From contig CAIPAH010000030.1 in assembly GCA_903862955.1 (NCBI GenBank), forward strand, positions 164,748-228,747: a DNA stretch of 64,000 nt, given 5' to 3'. Positions within the stretch are counted from its first letter, which is position 1; every line of letters starts with the position of its first letter. Position numbers and translations under genes: made by a program. Shown here in pieces: positions 51,436-61,077 of this stretch. The notes below the pieces were generated by a model. That model made no database searches. It saw only the letters and a program-made list of their open reading frames with translations, and had not been told where the DNA came from. The DNA comes from an uncultured Opitutia bacterium. Its GTDB lineage: Bacteria > Verrucomicrobiota > Verrucomicrobiia > Opitutales > Opitutaceae.

Positions 51436-53001
51436 TCACTCCTTCGTTTCGGCTTTCTTCTTCCCGCGGCCGGATGGTTTCTTGGCTTCACCGTCAGCAT
51501 ACTTTGATGCCTTGGCGTTGAGCCAGAGTTCGTCCTTGGCGTTCTTGTTGAGCCAGAAGATCTCGCCCGCGTGCTCAACGAACACCGGCTTCTCGCGCGC
51601 CTTCGCGGGCACCTTCAGCCCAGCCGCCACGAGCGCGGCCACAAAGTCATCCGGCGATTTGCCGAGCTGCTCGGCGAGACGGTCGGTCTTGCCGGAGAAG
51701 CCACCCGGCTTCGTTTCCGTCAGCAACAAGCGCACCGCCGCCAGCACCGGACCCGGCTTACCCGCCGTAAGCTCAGCGGAGGTGGGCGCAGTCGGGGTTG
51801 CGGCGGCGGAGTCGAGCGGAAGCTCAGCCGTCTTCGGGCCGGCGTCCGCGGGCTTTTCGCGCCCGTTGATCCAGAGGCCGCCACGCGAATCGAGATTCAG
51901 CCACCACAGGTCGGGGCCGACCTCGATCGTCACGGGCTTGTCCGCGGCATTCTCCGGGACGACGAGACCGAGCGACTTGAAGGCCGTCACGAGGTCCGCC
52001 TCGGTGCAGCGCAGCGCGCGGGACAGGAACGTCGCACTGCCCGAACCGCCCGGCTCGTGCCGGTTGCGGCGCATGTGCGGACGGATCTTTTCCAACAACG
52101 CCGGCCCCTCCGGCAGCTTCGCCCCGCCTTGCTTCGGTTTCTGATTGTCAGCCTTTCGTTCCGCCGTCGGCTCACCGGCAGCCTGTTCGCCCTCGGCTCT
52201 GCCCGCCGAAACGTCCTCAGCGGCGGACCTGCCCGCCGTAGGCTCGGCGGAGGTGGGGGAGGGATTCGCCACGTCGCTGGCCACGGCGGTACCCTTCACG
52301 ACCCGGAACACCGGGCGCGGCTTTTCGCGCGTGTTGATCCACAGCTCGCCACGGCGGTTGATGTTCACCCAAAAGAGGTCGCCGTCGTATTCCACGTAGA
52401 CGGGTGTTTCGTTTTCGTCGGTGGGGATCTGCATCCCGCACTCCACGAGCGCGCCCTTCACGTCGGCTTCCGCCAATTCCCATTTCTTGACGAGGTAATC
52501 GAGGCCGACCGACATGCCCGGTCCCCGCTGGTTGCGGCGCATGTGCGGCTTGAGCGCATCGAAGAACGTCGGCAGCTCGTTTTCCTCGTTGAGCTTGTCC
52601 CACTCGTCCTTCTCCGCTGCGTCGGGATCGCTGTCGCTCGAGGTGTCGACCGGCTTGCGGAACCCGTCGTCGGGCGCGGACTTCTCCTCGAGGAAGCTCG
52701 GGGATTTCTCCTCGCCCGCCGGCGAACTCGCGGCGGCGGCCTGGAACTTCGCGGCGAACTCCGCGCGGAGCTTCTCCGCCTCGGCCTTCGCGGCCGTCGC
52801 GGCGGCGTCTTCGAGGGACCAGTCGCGCTGCGTCGAGCGCCGCGCGAGGCCCGTGAAGGCGAGCATGTTGTCCGCCGGTGACTGAAAATGGACAATCTCC
52901 CACTCCTCGCGGCCGAGATCGTTGAGGAATTTTTCCAGCAGCGCGGGCGTCGCAAAGCCGCCCTTGCCGCTGGTGATTACCTTGTATTCCCAAAGTGCCA
53001 T
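51436..53001 (-). CDS. DUF4177 protein with three internal repeats
   Basis: 521 residues from the ATG at 53001. Residues 1-55 are a DUF4177 domain (MALWEYKVI, LNDLGREEWEIVHF). An Ala/Glu-rich coiled stretch follows, then three diverged copies of an approximately 80-residue module: PHMRRNQRGPG..., PHMRRNRHEPG... and a third starting LLTETKPGGFSG, each ending in FWVNINRRGELWIN-like wording. The linkers before the second and after the second module contain in-frame 30-base repeats. The protein has no signal and a basic C-terminus (GRGKKKAETKE). Its role is unknown. Confidence 0.8.
   Translation of the reverse strand: MALWEYKVITSGKGGFATPALLEKFLNDLGREEWEIVHFQSPADNMLAFTGLARRSTQRDWSLEDAAATAAKAEAEKLRAEFAAKFQAAAASSPAGEEKSPSFLEEKSAPDDGFRKPVDTSSDSDPDAAEKDEWDKLNEENELPTFFDALKPHMRRNQRGPGMSVGLDYLVKKWELAEADVKGALVECGMQIPTDENETPVYVEYDGDLFWVNINRRGELWINTREKPRPVFRVVKGTAVASDVANPSPTSAEPTAGRSAAEDVSAGRAEGEQAAGEPTAERKADNQKPKQGGAKLPEGPALLEKIRPHMRRNRHEPGGSGSATFLSRALRCTEADLVTAFKSLGLVVPENAADKPVTIEVGPDLWWLNLDSRGGLWINGREKPADAGPKTAELPLDSAAATPTAPTSAELTAGKPGPVLAAVRLLLTETKPGGFSGKTDRLAEQLGKSPDDFVAALVAAGLKVPAKAREKPVFVEHAGEIFWLNKNAKDELWLNAKASKYADGEAKKPSGRGKKKAETKE
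51757..51786. repeat. 30-base dispersed repeat in the DUF4177 gene (copy 1)
   Basis: Read on the minus strand it encodes PTSAELTAGK (residues 406-415). It differs from copy 2 at 4 of 30 bases and is in the same reading frame. Confidence 0.7.
52228..52257. repeat. 30-base dispersed repeat in the DUF4177 gene (copy 2)
   Basis: Encodes PTSAEPTAGR (residues 249-258) in an interdomain linker. It matches the copy at 61120-61149 in the MNIO gene at 28 of 30 bases. Confidence 0.75.
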
Positions 53002-53083
53002 AAAATTGGTTGGTTTCGCTGGAACCCAAGCCATCCCAAAAGCCCGAACCGTTGCCGAGCCTAATCGTGCGGCGGCGGAAAGC

Positions 53084-54247
53084 TCATCCCGGCGAGCCTG
53101 TCACCGTGGCCAGAAACCGGTCGATCGCGTAGTCGGCCAGCTGTCCGCCGGGACCGTGGGGATTGAAGTCAAAGCCGTGCGTTCCCCACGGCAGCTGCAG
53201 GTAATAATGCGCCACGCCCAGCTCCGTGAGCCGCGCGCTCAGGCGTTCGCTGTGCCGGTACCACGACAGCGTGTCGAGCAACCCGTGCACCAGCAGCGTC
53301 GGCGGCGAGTCCGCCCCCGCCAGCAACTGGCCGCTGGCGGAAACATAGAGCGGCTGGTTCGCCGCGTCCGGGGGGCCACCCATGTATTGGCGCATCAACT
53401 TGGCGGAATTGAGCGCATCCCCTTCGCGCGAGACCGACCAGACGAACGGCATGTCGTGCGGCGCGTAGAGCGCGATCACGCCCCGAATCGCGGGATCGCG
53501 CGCCCCGTAACCCACCGCCGTGGCAATCTGTCCGCCCGCCGAACGTCCGAGCAGCACAAGACGCGTCGGGTCAATGCCCAGGCGGGGTGCGTGGACCTTG
53601 AGCCAGGCGATGGCGGACCCGATGTCGCCGGCCTGCATCGGCCATTTCCACTGCGGCGCGAGCCGGTAGCTGATGGCGGCCACCGCATAACCACGCGCCG
53701 CCCAGCGCGAATTCCAGCCATCCAGTTGTTTCCGATCCCCGCCATCCCACCCGCCTCCATGGATCACCACGATGCACGGCGCACCGCCCGCCGTGTTCGG
53801 CGCTTTCACCGGGGCGTAAAAATCGAGCTTCAATTCCTGTCCATCCGGCTGCGCAAAGATTTCCGTGATCATCCCGTTGGCGGCGCGCGTCGGCGTCACG
53901 CCGAACAGCCGCGCCCACGACCAGGCAGGCCGGTCAATCCGCGCCGCGCCGAACGCCGCCTCGAGGTCCTCCGAAATTCTCTTCGCCAAACGCTGCGCGC
54001 CGTAAACCGGCCGCAGGAACATGACGGCCGCAAACGCGCAGAGCACGAGCGTGAGCGTGCGCTCTTTGCCCGCGGGCCCGCCCGCCGCCACGGCCGCCAG
54101 CACCAGCGGCAGCAGGAGCAGCCAGTGCCCGAATTCGCCGGCGAGGATGGTCAGCTTCCATGCCCACATCCAGCTGGGCGCGTGCACCAGCGTGAGCAGG
54201 GAGATGACCGCCAGCAGGGCGGCGAGCAGCGGGAGCAGGAGATTCAT
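53084..54247 (-). CDS. Membrane-anchored alpha/beta hydrolase (esterase/lipase-like)
   Basis: 387 residues from the ATG at 54247. Three hydrophobic segments (about 3-20, 40-58, 63-80) precede a hormone-sensitive-lipase-like domain with oxyanion HGGGW (163-167), nucleophile Ser236 in GRSAGG, an Asp in LLVHGLLDTLS and His in WGTHGFD. Such BD-FAE/HSL-type enzymes hydrolyse small esters, including acetyl or feruloyl groups on plant polysaccharides. The substrate is not known. The catalytic domain is probably on the outer face of the membrane. Confidence 0.86.
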   Translation of the reverse strand: MNLLLPLLAALLAVISLLTLVHAPSWMWAWKLTILAGEFGHWLLLLPLVLAAVAAGGPAGKERTLTLVLCAFAAVMFLRPVYGAQRLAKRISEDLEAAFGAARIDRPAWSWARLFGVTPTRAANGMITEIFAQPDGQELKLDFYAPVKAPNTAGGAPCIVVIHGGGWDGGDRKQLDGWNSRWAARGYAVAAISYRLAPQWKWPMQAGDIGSAIAWLKVHAPRLGIDPTRLVLLGRSAGGQIATAVGYGARDPAIRGVIALYAPHDMPFVWSVSREGDALNSAKLMRQYMGGPPDAANQPLYVSASGQLLAGADSPPTLLVHGLLDTLSWYRHSERLSARLTELGVAHYYLQLPWGTHGFDFNPHGPGGQLADYAIDRFLATVTGSPG

Positions 54248-54334
54248 GCGCGCGGCTCCCACTACGGGCGAACTTCGGCCGGAATAGAATCAATTTCGGC
54301 GTGTGCTCCGCGGGCTTCGTGGTTGAGTCGCCCC

Positions 54335-55030
54335 ATGCGCCGCATCGACCAGCTTCTCGCCAACCTCGGTTACTGCTCCCGCCGCGAGTCCCGCGCGTGG
54401 GTCGCCGATGGCCGCGTGACCGTGGCGGGCGTGCCAGCCGAGGACTTCGGCCAGAAGGCCGATCCCGCCGACGTGCGCGTGGCCGGCGAGCCGCTCGATC
54501 ATCCCGGCGGCCTCCTGCTCCTGCTGCACAAACCCGTCGGACTCGTCTGCTCGCACGACGGGCGCGAGGGCCCGGACGTCTATTCCCTGATCCCGGAGCG
54601 CTGGCGCCGGCGCAATCCGGTCGTTACCAGCATCGGCCGGCTCGACAAGGAAACCAGCGGCCTCCTGCTGCTCACCGACCAATCCCCGCTCGTCCACCGG
54701 CTGACTTCGCCCAAGCACAAGGTGCCGAAAGTCTATCATGCAACAGTCGACCGCGACCTTGCGCCGGAGCTCGTGGCGCAATTCGCGAGCGGCACGCTGC
54801 TGCTCGAAGGCGAGGACACCCCGTGCGCGCCCGCCGAATTGAAATTGCTGAGCCCCCGCGAGGCCGAGGTGACGCTGACCGAGGGGCGCTACCACCAAGT
54901 CCGCCGCATGTTCGCCGCGACCGGCGCCACCGTCCTCGCGCTCCACCGAAGCCGCTTCGGCCCTCTCGAGCTCGGCGACCTCCCCGCCGGCACCTGGCGC
55001 GAGCTGCCGTTGGACACCTTCGGCGCCTGA
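54335..55030 (+). CDS. Pseudouridine synthase, RsuA family
   Basis: 231 residues from the ATG at 54335. An S4 RNA-binding domain (MRRIDQLLANLGYCSRRESRAWV) is followed by the RsuA catalytic domain with HKPVGLVCSH, the catalytic Asp in GRLDKETSGLLLLT and EGRYHQVRRMFAATG. Length and wording fit 16S rRNA U516 synthase (RsuA) best; RluE/RluF-type specificity is the alternative. Longer readings into 52922 are shadows. Confidence 0.9.
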   Translation: MRRIDQLLANLGYCSRRESRAWVADGRVTVAGVPAEDFGQKADPADVRVAGEPLDHPGGLLLLLHKPVGLVCSHDGREGPDVYSLIPERWRRRNPVVTSIGRLDKETSGLLLLTDQSPLVHRLTSPKHKVPKVYHATVDRDLAPELVAQFASGTLLLEGEDTPCAPAELKLLSPREAEVTLTEGRYHQVRRMFAATGATVLALHRSRFGPLELGDLPAGTWRELPLDTFGA

Positions 55031-55143
55031 GGAGAATCAGGCATAGGTCCTATCGGTCGCATAGGTCCCATACGTCCTGTCTCCAAACCCCCGCCGACTT
55101 AAAAATTTCCCTTTCACCCCCGGCTCTGCCATCCTGCCCTCCC

Positions 55144-55452
55144 ATGTATGACTTTCCCCTCACCGGCGCGCAGAAGGCTCACCTTCGCGGCCTCGGCCAG
55201 ACGCTCGAGCCCGCGCTGAAACTCGGCAAAGGCGGCCTCACGCCGGCATTCCTCGCCGAATTGAACAAATTCCTGCGCGCCCACGAGCTGGTGAAGCTGC
55301 GTTTCCTCGGCACCGAGCGTGACGAGCGCGCCGTCCTGTGCGCCCAGATCGCCGACGAGGGCCGCTGCGTCTGTGTCGGTGCCGTCGGCCACACCGCCTT
55401 GTTCTACCGGCAGCATCCCGAGCCGGAGAGCCGCCAGATCGCGCTGCCCTGA
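55144..55452 (+). CDS. YhbY-family (CRM domain) RNA-binding protein
   Basis: 102 residues. The CRM fold is recognisable: LTGAQKAHLRGLGQTLEPALKLGKGGLT, ELVKLRFLG and VGHTALFYR. The GxxG loop (GKGG) is present. YhbY binds pre-50S ribosomal particles. It follows the pseudouridine synthase by 113 bases on the same strand, so both contribute to ribosome maturation. Confidence 0.9.
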   Translation: MYDFPLTGAQKAHLRGLGQTLEPALKLGKGGLTPAFLAELNKFLRAHELVKLRFLGTERDERAVLCAQIADEGRCVCVGAVGHTALFYRQHPEPESRQIALP

Positions 55453-55518
55453 GGGGCGCAACTACGCGCCGGTCACTCGGCGATTGCCCGCCCTCTGCCC
55501 CGTCGCATAGTTGCGGCC

Positions 55519-56808
55519 ATGAAGCTTTACCCCGCCCCGTTCCTCGCCGCGCTGGTGGTTGGCGCCGCCACCACCCTCGTTTCGGCCCACACGCTCGTTC
55601 ACGTCGGAGCGCTGATCGATGGCGTCGCGTCCACCCCGCGCAAACAGATGACGATCGTCGTTGATGGCGACCGCATCGTCGCCGTGCAGGCGGGCTACAC
55701 GCCGGCCACCGCCAACGACACGATCATCGATCTCACCGCCGACACCGTCATGCCCGGCTGGATCGACTGCCACGTGCACCTCGATTTCCAGCAGTCGCCC
55801 ACGACGTACAGCGAGCGATTCACGATGAACCCCGGCGACTACGCGCTGCGCGCCGCCTACAACGCCAAAAAGACGCTGCTGGCGGGATTCACCACGGTCC
55901 GCAATGTCGGTGACACCGCCAACTCGACCATCGCCCTGCGCAGCGCCATCGCGGCCGGCTGGGTCGTGGGACCGCGGATTTACACCGCGGGCCGCACGAT
56001 CACGACCACGGGCGGGCACGCCGACGCGACCAACGGCGCGAGCGTGAGGCTCATGGGCGACCCGGGCCCGATGGAGGGCGTGATCAACGGCGCGGACGAG
56101 GCGCGCAAGGCCGTGCGTGAGCACTACAAGGAGGGTGCCGACCTCATCAAGATCACCGCCACCGGCGGCGTGCTCGACCTTTCGCCCAACGCCGCGAACG
56201 CCCAGTTCACGCCCGAGGAAATGCGCGCGATCGTCGAGACCGCGCACGCCTACGGCCTCAAGGTGGCCGCGCACGCCCACGGCACTGAGGGCATGAAACG
56301 CGCCGTCGAGGCCGGCGTGGATTCCATCGAGCACGGCACGTTCATGACCGACGAGGTCATCGCCCTCATGAAACAGCACGGCACCTACTACGTGCCGACC
56401 CTCAGCGCGGGCCGCTGGGTCCTCGACAAGGCCCGCATTCCGGGCGCCTTGCCGGCCATGGTGGTGCCGAAGGCGCTGCTCGTCGGCGCGGCCATGCGCG
56501 GCACTTTTCAACGCGCGGACCAGGCCGGGGTGAAGATCGCGTTCGGCACCGACCAAGGCGTCGCGTTGCACGGCGACAACGCCCTCGAGTTCGTTTACAT
56601 GGTCGAGGAAGGCATGGCGCCGATGAAGGCGATCCAATCCGCCACGATCGAGGCCGCGAAACTCATCGGGGCTGACAAGGACCTGGGTTCCGTCGAAGCC
56701 GGCAAGTATGCCGACCTCGTGGCCGTGCCCGGCGACGTGCTCACGGACATCAAGCTCGTGATGAAAGTGTCGTTCGTGATGAAGGGCGGCGTCGTCTACA
56801 AACCCTGA
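55519..56808 (+). CDS. Secreted amidohydrolase (imidazolonepropionase/prolidase-like)
   Basis: 429 residues with a signal peptide (1-23, LVSA). The metal-dependent amidohydrolase set is visible: His85-x-His87 in DCHVHLDF, a Lys candidate for carboxylation in [10 protein letters not shown], His in VAAHAHG, His in SIEHGTF and Asp in FGTDQGV. Secreted members of this group are often Xaa-Pro or Xaa-Lys/Arg dipeptidases. The gene stands alone between the ribosome-maturation pair and the GYF protein. Confidence 0.88.
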   Translation: MKLYPAPFLAALVVGAATTLVSAHTLVHVGALIDGVASTPRKQMTIVVDGDRIVAVQAGYTPATANDTIIDLTADTVMPGWIDCHVHLDFQQSPTTYSERFTMNPGDYALRAAYNAKKTLLAGFTTVRNVGDTANSTIALRSAIAAGWVVGPRIYTAGRTITTTGGHADATNGASVRLMGDPGPMEGVINGADEARKAVREHYKEGADLIKITATGGVLDLSPNAANAQFTPEEMRAIVETAHAYGLKVAAHAHGTEGMKRAVEAGVDSIEHGTFMTDEVIALMKQHGTYYVPTLSAGRWVLDKARIPGALPAMVVPKALLVGAAMRGTFQRADQAGVKIAFGTDQGVALHGDNALEFVYMVEEGMAPMKAIQSATIEAAKLIGADKDLGSVEAGKYADLVAVPGDVLTDIKLVMKVSFVMKGGVVYKP

Positions 56809-56867
56809 TTTTCCCCGGTTTCCTGCGTCGTTGACGCTCCGGGCCCCCACTGTCTTTATCCCCGATC

Positions 56868-57821
56868 ATGTTCACCATCATTGGCGGGGACGGGAAGGAA
56901 TACGGGCCGGTGTCCGCGGAACAGGTGCGGACCTGGCTGGCCAGCGGTCGGGCCAACCTCAGCACGAAGGTCAAGGTGGTGGGTAGCGAGGAGTGGCGCA
57001 CGTTGGGCGACTTGGCGGAATTTTCCGGCGCCGGCGCACCCCCGCCAGTCGCGTCCACGCCGGTCACGCCTGTCACGGTGTCGGATCCCAAGGCTTACGC
57101 GGCTGATCTCATCGCCCGCGCGGCCCCGCTCGATGTCTTTGGCTGCCTCGACCGGACGTTCAAGCTGTGGACCGGGAATTTCTTCCCGCTGGTCGGCGTG
57201 ACGCTGCTGGTGCTGCTCGCGCAGGCCATCGCCGGGATGATTCCGTTGGTCGGAATCCTGAGCCGCCTGCTGCTCAACGGCGTGTTTTGCGGCGGTTTGT
57301 ATTACTACTACCTGGGCAAGCTCCGCGGCCAACCGCGCACCGTGGGCGATGGGTTTGCCGGGTTTTCACTCGCGTTCGTGCCCCTGATGCTCGCGTCGCT
57401 GATCACAGCGGCGATTACCCTGGGAGTCATGCTCGTGTTCTGCGCGCCGATCTTCATGTTCTTGATCAGGACGGTGGCGGCTGGAGCCCAGCACCTGCAC
57501 ACGCTTCCCGAGTTCAGCCCGCTGGCCTTCCTGGGGCTCGGCGTCGGGGTGCTGGTCATGATCTACCTCGGCGTGTCGTGGATTTTCACTTTCCCGCTCG
57601 TGATCGACCAGGGGCTGGGACCCTGGACCGCGATGGAGGTCAGCCGCCGCGTGGTCGGCAAGCAATGGTTCCGGGTGTTCTTCGTGGTGCTGCTCGCCGG
57701 CATCCTCGCGCTGCTGGGCCTGATCGCTCTCTTCATTGGCTTCTTCTTCACCATCCCGTTGATGTTCGGCGGCGTCGTCTGCGCCTACGAGAGCCTGTGC
57801 CGCCCGCCGCCGCGCGCCTGA
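56868..57821 (+). CDS. GYF_2 domain membrane protein
   Basis: 317 residues. Residues 1-50 form a GYF_2 domain (FTIIGGDGKEYGPVSAEQVRTWLASGR) that usually binds Pro-rich peptides; a Pro/Val linker follows, and from about residue 95 there are four to five membrane segments with FPLVGVTLLVLLAQAIAG and a repeated glycine-rich pattern, as in uncharacterised integral proteins of this type. The function is unknown. It is convergent with the DUF255 gene, 13 bases apart. Confidence 0.85.
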   Translation: MFTIIGGDGKEYGPVSAEQVRTWLASGRANLSTKVKVVGSEEWRTLGDLAEFSGAGAPPPVASTPVTPVTVSDPKAYAADLIARAAPLDVFGCLDRTFKLWTGNFFPLVGVTLLVLLAQAIAGMIPLVGILSRLLLNGVFCGGLYYYYLGKLRGQPRTVGDGFAGFSLAFVPLMLASLITAAITLGVMLVFCAPIFMFLIRTVAAGAQHLHTLPEFSPLAFLGLGVGVLVMIYLGVSWIFTFPLVIDQGLGPWTAMEVSRRVVGKQWFRVFFVVLLAGILALLGLIALFIGFFFTIPLMFGGVVCAYESLCRPPPRA

Positions 57822-57834
57822 GCGCGGAGGACGG

Positions 57835-59634
57835 CTATTTCACCTTCGCCAGCCGCGCGGTGAGCGCGGCTTCGGTCAGGATCGGCGACGAGCACGCGCC
57901 GTTGGCGCAGAGAAACGCCGCGGCCCGGTCCAGTTCGGGATAAATGTCCTCGCCGCGCGGCGCCGGACTCTCGCGCCGGTCCCACCACTCGACAAGCTTG
58001 TGTGCGTCGGGCAGCCGCAGCCCCGCGGCAAACATCGCCCGCGCCACCGGGTCGTCCCGGTGACCCAGCACCGCCACGTGCACGGGGTCGGTGCGGAATT
58101 CCTCCTCGGCCAGCAACAAGCCGGCAACGTAAAAGCCGCGCCCGTCCGTCGCACCCGGAGCAAGCAGCCAGCGCAGCGCCGTGGCCGCGAGCGTGCGAAA
58201 CTCCGCCTGCCCCGACGTCCGCGCCAAGGCGCCGGCCCAGCGTGCGACACTGACGTTTTCGTCGAACTGCGGCCGCGGAGCCGGAAAGGCGTTCACCGTC
58301 GTGTCGCTGCTCGCAAAGCCCGCCTCAGCCCCGCGCGCGAAGTGCGCCGCGACAAACCGCGCCGCCGCCATCGCCTGTTCGAGCCACGCCCGGTCCTGCG
58401 TGAGCTGGTGCAACGCGAGGAAGGCGCGACCCATGGAAAGCGTGTCGCCCAGATACGGGCCGGCCGCATCCTTTTCGTCATGGCGGAATCCCCCGCCGGG
58501 CAACGCGCGATGCGCCAGCACCCAGCGCGCGGACCGCTCGGCCTCGGCGCGATAGCTGTCATCGCCGGTGACCGCGGCCAGCTGGCAGAGCGCCACGATC
58601 ACCCAGCCGTTTTCCCGGGCGTAGATGTGCGTGTCGATGCGCGGAATCCCCCGCGCGCGGCGCCCCGCGTCGTCGAGCGCGTAGTAATCCGCGCTGTGCT
58701 CGCCCGGCACGAGGTCGGCGTCCTGGCTGGTGTAAACCACGCCATCCGGGCTCGTGAGAAACTTCCGGAGGTAACCGTAAATCGCCCGCGCACTCGCGAG
58801 GTCAGCGGGATCGTGCCAGCGCGCGTAGGCCTGCGCGTCGATGCGCAGGTTCTCCGCCTGCATCTGCATGATCTTTTCGAAGTGCGGCTCGTTCCAGTCG
58901 CCGCCCACCGAATACTGGTAAACGCCGCCCCACACCGGGTCGATCAGCTTGCGCTGGAGCCGGAGCGTGTCGCGCGCCCGCTGCGCCCCGCGCTCGTCCG
59001 CGCCCGCGCGATGCAACGCCAGCTCCACGCTGTCCCAGTCGAGAAATTTGTGGCTGAAGCCCCACCCGCCTGCCTTCTCGTCGTAGCCCTCCGCCCACGC
59101 GTGCAACAGCTCCGCGCGCCGGGCGTCACCCAGCTCCGTGGCAGTCGCGGCGGCGACCACCGTTTCGGGACGGACGGACGGACCTGGCGTCGGGTCGGCG
59201 ATGACCGCCTGCAGCAGCGCCGCCATCGCCCGCGGCGGCACGTAGCCCTGGCGCTTCACCAGCTCGCGGCCATCCGGGGCGAAGATGATCGTCGCCGGCC
59301 AGCCGTAATCCTCGTAGCGGTTCGACAAATCCGGCCGCGAATCCTGGTCCACGCGCACCGCGAGATAGCGCGCAGCCATCGGGCCCGTCACCGCCGGGTC
59401 GCGATACGTCGTCTCCGCCATCACGTGGCACCAGTGGCACCACACCGCCTCCAGATCGAGGAGGATGAATTTGTTCTCCCGCTTCGCCTGGGCGAAGATC
59501 TCCGGTGACCACGCATGCCACGTGATCGCCGAGCCGACAGGTGCGGCTGGCTCACCGGCGGCACCGACAGCGGGCAGGAAAGCGAGCAGCCCGGAGGCTG
59601 CGATGCACAGCAGAAGAGGACGGGGAATGCGCAT
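57835..59634 (-). CDS. DUF255 thioredoxin-like protein with signal peptide
   Basis: 599 residues from the ATG at 59634. Signal peptide 1-25 (VGA-AGE), then the spermatogenesis-associated-20/YyaL-like thioredoxin fold with WCHWCH (Cys66, Cys69), followed by an (alpha/alpha)6 glycosidase-like region (GGWGFSHKFLDWDSVE, GGVYQYSVGGDWNEPHFEKIM, DTHIYARENGWV). It may reduce or isomerise disulfides outside the cytoplasm. It is the last gene of the RiPP operon, 46 bases after DoxX, and could help keep the Cys-rich peptide in the right redox state. Confidence 0.85.
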   Translation of the reverse strand: MRIPRPLLLCIAASGLLAFLPAVGAAGEPAAPVGSAITWHAWSPEIFAQAKRENKFILLDLEAVWCHWCHVMAETTYRDPAVTGPMAARYLAVRVDQDSRPDLSNRYEDYGWPATIIFAPDGRELVKRQGYVPPRAMAALLQAVIADPTPGPSVRPETVVAAATATELGDARRAELLHAWAEGYDEKAGGWGFSHKFLDWDSVELALHRAGADERGAQRARDTLRLQRKLIDPVWGGVYQYSVGGDWNEPHFEKIMQMQAENLRIDAQAYARWHDPADLASARAIYGYLRKFLTSPDGVVYTSQDADLVPGEHSADYYALDDAGRRARGIPRIDTHIYARENGWVIVALCQLAAVTGDDSYRAEAERSARWVLAHRALPGGGFRHDEKDAAGPYLGDTLSMGRAFLALHQLTQDRAWLEQAMAAARFVAAHFARGAEAGFASSDTTVNAFPAPRPQFDENVSVARWAGALARTSGQAEFRTLAATALRWLLAPGATDGRGFYVAGLLLAEEEFRTDPVHVAVLGHRDDPVARAMFAAGLRLPDAHKLVEWWDRRESPAPRGEDIYPELDRAAAFLCANGACSSPILTEAALTARLAKVK

Positions 59635-59680
59635 GGACTTGATACGCTTCAGGCGCGCGGCCGGACGCGCCCGTTTTTCG

Positions 59681-60154
59681 TCATTCCGCGGAGGACGTTT
59701 TCTTTTCGAATACCGCGTCGAGCGAGAGTTTGCCCGGGCCAAAGATGAAGACGATCACCACGGCGAAGAGAAAGAGGAACGGGGTGGCCGTGAGGAACTT
59801 GTCCGGGTCGGAGTAAAACGCGTGCAGCGCGGCCTGCTCCGACGTGATGTACGCCACCACCAACAGGGTCATCAGCGGCAGTGGCACCACGCGCCCGCCC
59901 AAGCCGGCCAGGAACAGCAGCCCGAAAACCATCTCCGTCGATCCCACCAGGATCGCGTTAAACCTCGGAAAGGGAATGTGGAGGCTCGCAAAATAATCCG
60001 TCGGGCGGTCCAGGTTCGTCAGCTTCCCCTTGCCGGTCAGGAAAAACTGCCAGCCCCAGTAGAGGCGGATGACGAGCAGGAAGAGCGGCCGCAGCAGGCC
60101 GGCCAGCAGCGCGAGGAGGTGATTCAGCTTATGATACAGGGAGGCGGGGTTCAT
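59681..60154 (-). CDS. DoxX family membrane protein (HvfD/BufD-like)
   Basis: 157 residues from the ATG at 60154, with four membrane segments. DoxX wording: LLVIRLYWGWQFFLTGKGKL, FPRFNAILVGSTEMVFGLLFLAGL. DoxX proteins accompany DUF692/DUF2063 pairs in HvfABCD and bufferin loci. The role is probably in the membrane, such as quinone-linked redox support or peptide export. An apparent longer reading to 60862 lies across DUF2063 in another frame. Confidence 0.88.
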   Translation of the reverse strand: MNPASLYHKLNHLLALLAGLLRPLFLLVIRLYWGWQFFLTGKGKLTNLDRPTDYFASLHIPFPRFNAILVGSTEMVFGLLFLAGLGGRVVPLPLMTLLVVAYITSEQAALHAFYSDPDKFLTATPFLFLFAVVIVFIFGPGKLSLDAVFEKKTSSAE

Positions 60155-60180
60155 GAGAGTGAGAGCGGGCCCGCGGGACT

Positions 60181-61077
60181 TTATTTCCGCCGGCAGAGCC
60201 AACCTAGCTTGGCCCAGAGGGCGAACCAGTCCTGCACCTGCGCCGGCGTCACACCGCGCCCACCCGCCATGACCGCGCGCGCAAGCGTCTGGCCATCGCG
60301 CAGGGCCGCGAGGATCCGGTAGGCGGCCGGCTCGAGCCGCTTGTAATAAAGCACGTTGTCCACGCGGTGCACCGCGACCCAGCAGCGCTCGCGGCGGGGA
60401 CGCGCCACGCGCCGCTTCCGCGCCGCCGTCGGGCCGGACGTGGTGGCGTTGCTCGCCTCGGCGCGGAGGGTGTCGCGTTTTTTCACCGCGATGACGAAGC
60501 GGTCCACGGGATAGGCCAGCTCGAGCAGCGTGATGTAGGGCTGCAGGCTGAGCCGCAGCCGACCGGGCTCGGTGCGGGCAAAATCCGCGGGCTGGGCCAC
60601 CGGACGCGCAGCCTCGTCGAAACCCATCGTCTGCGCCCACTCGAAACGCGCGACTTCCCGCGCCAGCGCCGTGTGCGGCGCGGTCCAGCGGGGCTCCGCG
60701 CGGATGAATTCCTCGAGGTGGGAGCAGAGGTTGCGCAGCGTGAAGGAGCGGGAGGGATGCTTGGTCAGGTAGGCCACCGCCAGGCGGTCGAACTTCCGGT
60801 CGCCCAGCACGGCGCGCAGGCCGGGGCAGTCCTCGTGGAAGCTGTCGATGATCCGGAACCAATACATCCGGTTGTAGATCTCGAGTCGCTCGAACGCCGT
60901 CAGCCGGTCGTTGGGCCGGACAAACCCCGCCGCCACGTCGGCCATCGGCCGGCCGTCCCGCCAGCGCTTCTGCATACGGTAGCCCGGGCCCAGCGGGCGC
61001 ACCACCGCGTCCTTCATCAGGCGCTGGAAGGAGCGCAGGTCGCTCGTGGAATCAAGACGCGCGGGCACGGCGGGCAC
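60181..61077 (-). CDS. DUF2063 protein (HvfC/BufC-like, RiPP recognition partner)
   Basis: 298 residues. The N-terminal DUF2063 domain is clear (LRSFQRLMKDAVV, RLEIYNRMYWFRIIDSFHEDCPGLRAVLGDRKFDRLAVAYL); the C-terminal part with a winged-helix-like end is typical of the MbnC/TglI/BufC-like partners that recognise the precursor leader. A Lys/Arg-rich loop (ARKRRVARPRRER) is inserted at about residue 225. It overlaps the MNIO gene by 26 bases, so the two enzymes are made together. Confidence 0.9.
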   Translation of the reverse strand: MPAVPARLDSTSDLRSFQRLMKDAVVRPLGPGYRMQKRWRDGRPMADVAAGFVRPNDRLTAFERLEIYNRMYWFRIIDSFHEDCPGLRAVLGDRKFDRLAVAYLTKHPSRSFTLRNLCSHLEEFIRAEPRWTAPHTALAREVARFEWAQTMGFDEAARPVAQPADFARTEPGRLRLSLQPYITLLELAYPVDRFVIAVKKRDTLRAEASNATTSGPTAARKRRVARPRRERCWVAVHRVDNVLYYKRLEPAAYRILAALRDGQTLARAVMAGGRGVTPAQVQDWFALWAKLGWLCRRK

